64,000 bases of DNA, from NCBI RefSeq assembly GCF_004362745.1, contig NZ_SNXY01000007.1, forward strand, positions 248,001-312,000. The letters run 5' to 3'. Position numbers and translations under genes: made by a program. Source of the DNA: Oharaeibacter diazotrophicus (GTDB taxonomy: Bacteria; Pseudomonadota; Alphaproteobacteria; Rhizobiales; Pleomorphomonadaceae). Positions 54,718-64,000 of this stretch are shown here, piece after piece (the first letter of the stretch is position 1; every line of letters starts with the position of its first letter). The notes under the pieces are model-generated. The model did no database searches. It was not told the origin of the DNA and saw only the letters and a program-made list of their open reading frames with translations.

Positions 54718-55293
54718 TCAGCCCTCGAACTCCCGCGCGCTCATGGTGCGCAGCTCTTGGATGTAGGCGGCGCGCTCGGGGTGCAGCAGCGACAGCACGG
54801 CGACCGCGAAGGTGACCGGGGCGCTGCCCGGCGCTGTGACCAGCCGCCCGCCCGTCACCGCCGCGGGCGTCTCGACGTAGAGCGCGGTGCCGGCGTAGTC
54901 GCCGCCCTGTTCGGCGAGGAAGGCGGCGTCGTTGCTGGTGTGCGCGCGGTCGTCGAGCAGGCCGGCGCGCGCCGGCGCCAACGTCGCGCCGCAGATGGCG
55001 CCGACCACGAGGTCGGCGGCGACGGCGCGCCGGAGGAGGTCGCCGACGTCGGGCGCCTCCGGCGTCATCCACACCGGCGACCCCACGACGATCAGCGCGT
55101 CGGCGTCCTCGGCGCGCCAGTCGGTCGCGGCGAGGTCGGGGACGGCGGTGAGACCGCCCATCGACGTGACGCGGCCGCCGTCCGGCGTCATCACCCGGAC
55201 GGTGTCGCCGAGATCCGACCGGGCCGCGGCGGCGAGCGGCGCGGCCTCCCAGTCGGCGAAGGCGTCGATCAGCAGGATGTCGATACGGGCCAT
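54718..55293 (-). CDS. DJ-1/PfpI family protein
   Basis: 191 aa. The start at 55293 (MARIDILLIDAFADWE) fits the family, which opens with a strand and an acidic residue. The nucleophile elbow is VGAICGATLAPARAGLL, with Cys followed by a glycine. RAHTSNDAAFL and a late glycine-rich strand are also seen. Members act as deglycases, proteases, isocyanide hydratases or transcription regulators, so the exact reaction is unknown. Minus strand, 13 bp from the convergent anti-sigma gene. Confidence 0.88.
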   Translation of the reverse strand: MARIDILLIDAFADWEAAPLAAAARSDLGDTVRVMTPDGGRVTSMGGLTAVPDLAATDWRAEDADALIVVGSPVWMTPEAPDVGDLLRRAVAADLVVGAICGATLAPARAGLLDDRAHTSNDAAFLAEQGGDYAGTALYVETPAAVTGGRLVTAPGSAPVTFAVAVLSLLHPERAAYIQELRTMSAREFEG

Positions 55294-55692
55294 GGTCGCC
55301 TCCGTTGCGAGGCTTGCATCCTGCCATGGATCCATCACGGAACGTGACAGGGGGAACGCGAAGCGGGGACGGGGCGAGCGGGGAGGGCGCGAAGCGGGGG
55401 CTCCGACCCTCGCGGACCGGAGCCCCCTGGTCCGCCGATCCGGTCGAGGGAAACCGGAATCGGCCGACACCGTAGTCCACGACGGCGCGCTGCGCCGTGG
55501 CTTTCACGACGGCGTCGCGCGCCGTTCGGCGCCCGGACGATCCGTCGGATCGCGCCGCGCGGGTGCCCCCGTGCCCGCGGAGCGGGGCACGCGAGCCCTT
55601 CGCGTCCTGCTTAGACGCTTTTGGCCGCCCGGGTCAGCGGCACGGTGTCGCCCGTCGCCGCCGCCCCCGCCGACCATGCTTCCGATACGCGG
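55294..55692. other. Intergenic region without recognised gene
   Basis: About 400 bp between the DJ-1 gene and the terminator of the mhq genes. It has no gene with family similarity or a convincing ribosome site. The promoter of the DJ-1 gene must lie in it, but no clear boxes are seen. Confidence 0.4.
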
Positions 55693-55729
55693 AAAACGGC
55701 CGCCGGGTTTCGAGGCCCGGCGGCCGTTT
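55693..55729 (-). terminator. Terminator of the mhqO-mhqD genes
   Basis: A perfect AAACGGCCGCCGGG/CCCGGCGGCCGTTT inverted repeat (14 bp) with a short loop. On the minus strand the stem ends in TTTT. It lies 26 bp past the esterase stop codon. Confidence 0.75.
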
Positions 55730-55754
55730 CCTACGAAAGCACGAGGCGGATCGG

Positions 55755-56423
55755 TCAGGCGGTGCGCGCCAGGGCGTCGAGCAGTGCGCGCACGCGCCGC
55801 ACCTCGTCCTCGACGATGCCGTGGCCCATGCCCGGGTAGATCGTCTCGTCGACGTCGGCCCCGAGACCCGCCAGCACCTTCGACGTCGCCTTCACCCGCG
55901 TCAGCGGGATGTGGGAATCGACGTCGCTGCAGCCGAGTATCACCGGCGTGCCGGCGAGGTCGCCGGCGTGGGCGGTCACCTCGGCGTCGCTGCCGATCAG
56001 CCCGCCGGAGAGGCCGACGATCCCGCCGTAGCGGCGCGGCCGCCGGGCGGCGTATTCGGTGGCGAGGCAGGCGCCCTGGCTGAAGCCGAGCACGACGGTG
56101 CGCTCGGGCGGCACGCCGGCCGCCGCGACGTCGGCGACGAGGTCGTCGACGACCGCGAGGGCGGCCGACAGCGCCGGCTCGTTGCGCGCGGTCGGCTCGA
56201 CGAAGCGCAGCGGGTACCACTGATGGCCCGCCGCCTGCGGCGCGAGATAGCTGACGTCCTCGCGCTCGAAGGCGCCGGCCAGCATCAGGATGTCGCGGGC
56301 GGTGGCACCGCGGCCGTGCAGCAGGATCATCGCGACCGGCGCGGTGCCGAGCGCGGCGCCGGTGGCGTGGACGCGCTGGCCGGCGTGGGGGGCGCGGCCG
56401 CGGGTGGTGGTGACGGTGGTCAT
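55755..56423 (-). CDS. MhqD-like phospholipase/carboxylesterase
   Basis: 222 aa alpha/beta hydrolase. ILLHGRGATARDILMLA forms the oxyanion region. The nucleophile is in GFSQGACLATEYA (S115), the acid in CSDVDSHIPL and the His in GMGHGI. It starts 12 bp after the ring-cleaving dioxygenase gene behind a GGAGG site. The pair matches Bacillus mhqO/mhqD, induced by quinones and hydroquinones. Exact substrate unknown. Confidence 0.9.
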   Translation of the reverse strand: MTTVTTTRGRAPHAGQRVHATGAALGTAPVAMILLHGRGATARDILMLAGAFEREDVSYLAPQAAGHQWYPLRFVEPTARNEPALSAALAVVDDLVADVAAAGVPPERTVVLGFSQGACLATEYAARRPRRYGGIVGLSGGLIGSDAEVTAHAGDLAGTPVILGCSDVDSHIPLTRVKATSKVLAGLGADVDETIYPGMGHGIVEDEVRRVRALLDALARTA

Positions 56424-56435
56424 CTCGAACCTCCT

Positions 56436-57386
<951 letters not shown>

Positions 57387-57534
57387 GGGAGATCTCCCCT
57401 CGGGCGGGCCGGGGCCGGTCCGCCGCTTCGATCCCCTATATCGGCCGTTCCGCCCGGTCCGGCAAACACCGTAGGGCGGGACGGACCGTCAACCACGGGT
57501 GAACGATCGCGGCGCACGGCCGGCCGTTCCCGCC

Positions 57535-58983
57535 TCAAACCACCCGGACGTAGCCCATCATGCCGGTCTCCTGGTGCTCGATCAGGTGGCAGTGGAACAT
57601 CCAGTCGCCGGGGGCGTCGGCGACGAAGGCGACGCGGCGCTTCTCGCGCGGCACCAAGAGCACGGTGTCGGCGAGGTGGGGCGGCAGCTCCTGGCGGTCC
57701 GACGACAGGAAGCGCCAGGCGAAGCCGTGGAAGTGGATCGGGTGGAACTGCTTGGAGATGTTCGAGAGCTCGAACACGTAGGTGGCGCCGCGGCGCAGCA
57801 CCGCCAGCGGCGGCGGCAGGGCGTGGTGGCCGTCGGCCGGCCACGTCGTCTTGTTGATCGACCAGAAGGTCCGGTCGGACAGGCAGAGGTCGTCGATCCC
57901 CGGGAAGCGCTCGTCGGTGGCGGCGACCGCGGCGGCGGCGGCCGTGGAGGCGAACTCGAAGCGCAGCGTCTCGGCGCCCCGGAGGTCGGGCTCCGGCACC
58001 CGCGAGGCCCGGAGCGGCGCCGGGTCGAAGGCGCCCCGGCGCTTCGGCGCGCCGCGCGCGACCAGGGTCGCGATCGTCCAGGGTTCGGCGACGCGCCAGT
58101 CGATCAGGCGGACGCTGGCGCCGTCGGCGGGGGTGCGCAGCACGAGGTCGATGCGCATCGCCGTGCCCATCCGCCACGTCGCGAGCGGGAAGGGCACGAC
58201 CGCGTGGCCGTCGATCGCCACCACCGCCGCCTCGGCGCCCTCGACGCCGACCTCGAGGATGCGGGTGGGGTCGACGTTGTAGAGGCGGATCCGGACGTCG
58301 GCACCGGCCGGCACCTCGAAGCGGGCGGCGGCCTCGCCGTTGGTGCTGCGCACGGTGCCGAAGCTGCCGGCGTTGCCGGCGCCGGTGTCGGTGAGGAACG
58401 GCAGGAAGCCGCCGTCCTCGCCGATCCGCCAGTCGCGCACCGCCAGCACCAGCTCGCCGTCGTAGGGCTCGGTCTCGTCGCCCTCGACGATCAAGAGGCC
58501 GGCGAGGCCGCGGCCGAGCTGCTCCACGGTGTTGCAGTGGGTGTGGAAGAAGAAGCTACCGGTGTCCGGCGGCACGAAGTCGTAGTCGCAGGTCCCCCCC
58601 GGCTCGACGGGCCGCTGCGAGATGTAAGGCACGCCGTCCTGCGCGATCGGGACGCGCAGGCCGTGCCAGTGGATGGCGAGGTGCTCGCCCGGCCGGGTCA
58701 GGCCGTTGACGAGGCGGGTGCGCAGGCGATCGCCGAGCCCGAGCCGGACGATCGGCAGGGCCGTGTCCGCCGAGAAGGTCCACAGCGGCAGCGGCTTGCC
58801 GGCGAAGCAGGGCAGCGCCTGCGGACGCTCGGCGGCGTCGAGCACGAGGTCGACGGTGCGCCCCGGACGGGGTTCGGCGGGGGCGCCGGGCGGGCGGCCC
58901 TCGGCGCGGGCGGGGCGGAAGGGGGCGGCGAGGAGCGCGCCCGCGCCGCAGGCGGCGGCGAGCACGGAACGGCGGGTCGGCAT
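57535..58983 (-). CDS. Multicopper oxidase (laccase-like)
   Basis: 482 aa. A Tat-type signal (TRRSVLAAACGAGALLAA) suggests export of the folded enzyme. All four copper motifs are present: HWHG (105-108), HTHC (147-150), HPIHFHG (414-420) and HCHLIEHQETGMM (from 464), with Cys465 bridging the type 1 and trinuclear sites and Met as axial ligand. There is no Met-rich insert like that of CueO. It oxidises phenols or metal ions in the periplasm. It is adjacent to the mhq pair, which would handle quinone products. Confidence 0.94.
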   Translation of the reverse strand: MPTRRSVLAAACGAGALLAAPFRPARAEGRPPGAPAEPRPGRTVDLVLDAAERPQALPCFAGKPLPLWTFSADTALPIVRLGLGDRLRTRLVNGLTRPGEHLAIHWHGLRVPIAQDGVPYISQRPVEPGGTCDYDFVPPDTGSFFFHTHCNTVEQLGRGLAGLLIVEGDETEPYDGELVLAVRDWRIGEDGGFLPFLTDTGAGNAGSFGTVRSTNGEAAARFEVPAGADVRIRLYNVDPTRILEVGVEGAEAAVVAIDGHAVVPFPLATWRMGTAMRIDLVLRTPADGASVRLIDWRVAEPWTIATLVARGAPKRRGAFDPAPLRASRVPEPDLRGAETLRFEFASTAAAAAVAATDERFPGIDDLCLSDRTFWSINKTTWPADGHHALPPPLAVLRRGATYVFELSNISKQFHPIHFHGFAWRFLSSDRQELPPHLADTVLLVPREKRRVAFVADAPGDWMFHCHLIEHQETGMMGYVRVV

Positions 58984-59243
58984 GGCGTCCTCGATGGTCG
59001 CGGGGGTTCAAGGTCCCCGGAGTCGAAACGCCGCCACGCTGGCCCCGCCGCCGCACGCGGTCAAGTGCGGTGGACCCCGTGCGTCCCGCGCAATGGTCGC
59101 GGAGAATTGCGCGACGCTTCGCCGCCTTCGACCAACGGAGGCCGAACCATCGCTTGAAGTGCCGCGTTCATGCGGGGAAAGTCGGTTGGGAAGACCACGG
59201 AGGTCGGCACCCCGCCGACTCGCCAGCGGTCCGGAGTTCGCGC

Positions 59244-59594
59244 ATGTCCCGTCACGATCCCGCCATCGCCCTCGGCCGCACCACCGCTGCGGCCGTCAAG
59301 GCGGGTGTCGACACCGCGACGACGCTGACCTTCCGGATGCCGCTGCTGTTCGCCGCGCCCGACTTCGGGACGATGGTGGAATGGCAGCGGGCCTGGACGG
59401 AGAAGGTCGCGGCCGTCGCGCTCGGCGCCGTCGGCGCGGGCGCGGCCTGCCACGCCCTGTCGCTGCGCGCCGCCACCGGCGCCGTCACGGCCGACACGCT
59501 GGTCTCCGACATGCTGACCATCGCCGACGCGGCGCTCGCGCCCGGCTACAAGACCGTCGCCGCCAACGCCCGCCGGCTGTCCCGGCGGCGCTGA
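59244..59594 (+). CDS. Small helical hypothetical protein (phasin-like?)
   Basis: 116 aa. The start at 59244 (MSRHDPAIALGRT) follows GGAG. The whole protein is helical and alanine-rich, with a central amphipathic part (FGTMVEWQRAWTEKVAAVAL) and a basic tail (YKTVAANARRLSRRR). It has one Cys and no signal peptide. The shape recalls phasin-like proteins that coat polyhydroxyalkanoate granules, but there is no specific motif. No partner genes are nearby. Confidence 0.6.
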   Translation: MSRHDPAIALGRTTAAAVKAGVDTATTLTFRMPLLFAAPDFGTMVEWQRAWTEKVAAVALGAVGAGAACHALSLRAATGAVTADTLVSDMLTIADAALAPGYKTVAANARRLSRRR

Positions 59595-59620
59595 CTGCGA
59601 GGACGGGAGAGCCTCCCGGC

Positions 59621-60007
59621 TCAGGCGGCCGGATCGACGGCGGTGCCGGCGAGGAACGCCCGCTCCATCGTGCCGCGGACCATGGCGGGGTTGTAGGGCT
59701 TGGCGATCTGGGGCCAGCGATCGTAGGGCGGCGGGATCGCGGAGGTCAGCGCGTAGCCCGAGCACAGCGCCACCGGAACGCCGCGCGCGGCGAGCTTCTC
59801 CGCGACCGGATAGATCAGCGTGCCCTTGACGTTGACGTCGAGCAGTGCGCCGTCGAGCGGACCGTCGACCAGTTGCAGCGCCGCCTCGACCGACGCCGCC
59901 GGACCGACCACGACGCAGCCGAGATCGAGGAGGATGTCCTCGAGCGCCATCGCGATCAACGCCTCGTCCTCAACCACGAGAATGCGCAGTCCCTCAAGGT
60001 CGGCCAT
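59621..60007 (-). CDS. Stand-alone response-regulator receiver
   Basis: 128 aa, a receiver domain with no output domain. RILVVEDEALIAMALEDIL carries the acidic pocket. The phosphorylated Asp is in GALLDVNVKG, the conserved Thr/Ser position is CSGYAL, and the Lys is in QIAKPYNPAMV. The start at 60007 (MADLEGL) fits the family. Such receivers act in phosphorelays or on kinases; no kinase gene is adjacent. Confidence 0.88.
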   Translation of the reverse strand: MADLEGLRILVVEDEALIAMALEDILLDLGCVVVGPAASVEAALQLVDGPLDGALLDVNVKGTLIYPVAEKLAARGVPVALCSGYALTSAIPPPYDRWPQIAKPYNPAMVRGTMERAFLAGTAVDPAA

Positions 60008-60161
60008 CGCCCGCGACCTCCTCCCCATGATGCCGTCCCCGCCTCCGTCCAGGCTGGAATTCGGCACGTTCCACCGTGAACGCGCGAGCCCGCGAAGGGT
60101 TCGGTCGGCCGGACGAAAAATCCCGCGCGGGCGGCGCGGCGCGCGATCGTCCGAAACGAGT

Positions 60162-60692
60162 CTACGGCGGCGCGCCCTCGGTGGATCGGTCGGCGACGAG
60201 ACCGGCCAGAAGGCCGGCGAGGCGGCGGCGGTTGGTGCCGAGGTCGGCCGAGCCGACCTTGCTGCGCGAATAGATCCATACGCCGGTGCGGCCGTCCGCG
60301 AGGGCTGCGACGCGCACCGAGACGGTATCGGGAAAGCGCAGCAGCGGCGTGCGCACCACCGCGCGGAACCGGCCCTCGGCCGGGACGTCCTCGACGACGA
60401 CGGCGCCGGGCAGGGCCGCGACGAGGCGGCGGAGGTCGGCGAGAACGTCGGCGGCCGGCCGGGTCGAGGGGGTGGTCGCGATGTCCGGGGCGGCGTCGGC
60501 GCATTCCCCGGGCGGGCAGGCGAGGGCGTCGTTGGGCCAGCCGGTGCGGATCGGGTGGGCGAAGTCGAAGGGGCCGGTGTCGGGATCGCCGAAGAGGTCG
60601 GTCATGACCCGGTCGCGGCCGCGGATGGCGATCGCCGCGAGGCCCGTGGTCACCAGGGCGGACAGGCCGCCGAGAAGGCTGCGTCGCGTCAC
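60162..60692 (-). CDS. DUF1499 family protein
   Basis: 176 aa. An N-terminal hydrophobic segment (SLLGGLSALVTTGLAAIAI) after MTRR may be a signal or anchor. The DUF1499 body shows RPAADVLADLRRLVAALPGA, RFRAVVRTPLLRFPDTVSVR and a late WIYSRSKVGSADLGTNRRRL, which is the family hallmark. The function of the family is unknown. Confidence 0.88.
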   Translation of the reverse strand: MTRRSLLGGLSALVTTGLAAIAIRGRDRVMTDLFGDPDTGPFDFAHPIRTGWPNDALACPPGECADAAPDIATTPSTRPAADVLADLRRLVAALPGAVVVEDVPAEGRFRAVVRTPLLRFPDTVSVRVAALADGRTGVWIYSRSKVGSADLGTNRRRLAGLLAGLVADRSTEGAPP

Positions 60693-60781
60693 GTCGGTTC
60701 CGCTCCGTCGCGCCGCGGCGTCGGTGGCCGGCGCGCCCGCCGAGTGTGCCCCGGCCGGCGCGGTCCGGCAACGTGGTCGCG

Positions 60782-61255
60782 TCAGCCGCGGCGGCGATGC
60801 TCGGTGCCGGAGCGGCGGGCGCGCGGCACCGCGCCGACGGCGGCGCCGAGGCTGCGCAGCGTCGCGGCGGCGGCCGCGGCAGTCATCACCATCAGGCCGC
60901 CGAGCACGAGCGGGGCGACGCTGTCGCGGTCCGCGGCACGCGAGACCACGGCGAAGGTGCCGTCGCGCGGCGGCGCGAGGTCGGTGATGCGATAGGCGGC
61001 GGCCACCGGACGCGACGGCGCGTCGACCGTCGTGAACAGTTCCGACACCGCCGGGACGGTGCCGACGGCGGTCGGCGCGGCGCTGGCGCCGACCACGGTC
61101 GACAGCGTGGCGACCAGCACGGTCAGCAGCAGCGCGATCGCCGCTGCGACCGCGACCACGATCGACGCGCCGGTCCCGACCGTGACGTTCTCGGTCGCGT
61201 CGACACCGACGCCCATGCCGGCGCCGTGCTCCTCGGTGAGATGATAGACCCCCAT
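60782..61255 (-). CDS. Hypothetical membrane protein
   Basis: 157 aa if started at 61255 (MGVYHLTEEHGAGMG), which follows GAGGGGAAG. There are two hydrophobic helices (SIVVAVAAAIALLLTVLVAT and PLVLGGLMVMTAAAAAATL) separated by an 80-residue exposed part, and an Arg-rich tail. Third-position GC agrees with coding, but I do not recognise a family. An upstream ATG at 61369 cannot be excluded. Confidence 0.6.
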   Translation of the reverse strand: MGVYHLTEEHGAGMGVGVDATENVTVGTGASIVVAVAAAIALLLTVLVATLSTVVGASAAPTAVGTVPAVSELFTTVDAPSRPVAAAYRITDLAPPRDGTFAVVSRAADRDSVAPLVLGGLMVMTAAAAAATLRSLGAAVGAVPRARRSGTEHRRRG

Positions 61256-61452
61256 GACCCGACTTCCCCTCGCTTGCCGTTCGCCCCGGCCCATGGGACT
61301 GATTTCACGATGGGACTTGGGTCTGGGAAGGCCGAGAATGCGGGCACCGGCCGGAGAAATCGTGGCCATTCCGTGGCGCGTTCACCGGTGTGAACGAATG
61401 GTTGACGAAGCGTCTCCGGACGGGGCGCAATCCGACGCATCGCCGACCGCGC

Positions 61453-61496
61453 GAACATCAAGGGCCGGCGCGTCGCCGCGCCGGCCCTTGATGTTC
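61453..61496 (-). terminator. 20-bp perfect inverted repeat after aatA
   Basis: GAACATCAAGGGCCGGCGCG is repeated in inverse orientation after a 4-nt loop. It lies 27 bp beyond the aatA stop codon, so it is probably the aatA terminator, though no long T run follows. The 267-bp gap 61256-61522 holds no other feature. Confidence 0.6.
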
Positions 61497-61522
61497 GAGT
61501 TCGCGATTCGGGTGCGGCCGTC

Positions 61523-64000
<2,478 letters not shown>

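Overview
The window is uniformly GC-rich, with strongly GC-biased third codon positions. It carries an alphaproteobacterial gene set: zapA next to a 6S RNA candidate and the 5-FCL gene; tkt-gap-pgk; serC-serA with a serC-type leader; purA followed by a long Ala/Pro-rich membrane protein; rluD-rpoH; and a CtrA-type box. This fits Hyphomicrobiales (Rhizobiales). A Pleomorphomonadaceae-like genus is possible but is only a guess. Nearly all genes look chromosomal. I see no integrase, transposase, plasmid or phage gene, and no CRISPR array.

Layout. 1-3960 (minus): ruvC (cut by the window edge), yebC, a YmdB-type phosphoesterase, 5-formyl-THF cyclo-ligase, a 6S RNA candidate, zapA and a DUF4164 protein. 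4283-11460 (plus): tkt, gap, pgk, a ThiE-like protein, a Sel1-repeat protein and suhB. 11634-15201 (plus): a MotA/ExbB-like and OmpA/MotB-like stator pair, then glmM. 15412-26561 (plus): an outer-membrane barrel protein behind a CtrA-type box, then five tandem paralogues of about 605-612 aa. 26648-29987: serC RNA candidate, serC, an unknown gene and serA. 30047-33920 (minus): two EamA transporters and a GGDEF protein. 34043-40770: a small secreted protein, purA, the long membrane protein, a small membrane protein (minus), rluD and rpoH. 41121-42061: a thioredoxin-fold protein and tRNA-Glu(CTC). 42466-48516: dctPQM (minus) facing dctSR (plus). 48556-54705: cupin, hyi, argO/argP, a split YeeE/YedE transporter, a DapB-like protein, and an ECF sigma/anti-sigma pair. 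54718-58983 (minus): DJ-1/PfpI, MhqD-like, MhqO-like and multicopper oxidase. 59244-64000: a small helical protein, a lone receiver, DUF1499, a small membrane protein, aatA and an MFS transporter cut by the right edge.

The most unusual feature is the five-gene array at 16413-26561. Each protein has a signal peptide, two bacterial Ig-like domains and about seven repeats of 50-60 aa that look like beta-propeller blades. All five keep a cysteine pair in the first repeat, and the 10-12 residues between the cysteines differ completely from copy to copy. The middle three copies were duplicated together with their promoter, leader and terminator. I do not recognise the family as a described system; a surface or periplasmic binding function is inference.

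Several gene groups form coherent units: central carbon metabolism (tkt-gap-pgk); serine synthesis (serC-serA); C4-dicarboxylate or related acid uptake with its two-component control (dctSR/dctPQM, as in Rhodobacter capsulatus); basic amino acid export (argO/argP); and quinone or aromatic stress (MhqO/MhqD with a laccase-like oxidase).
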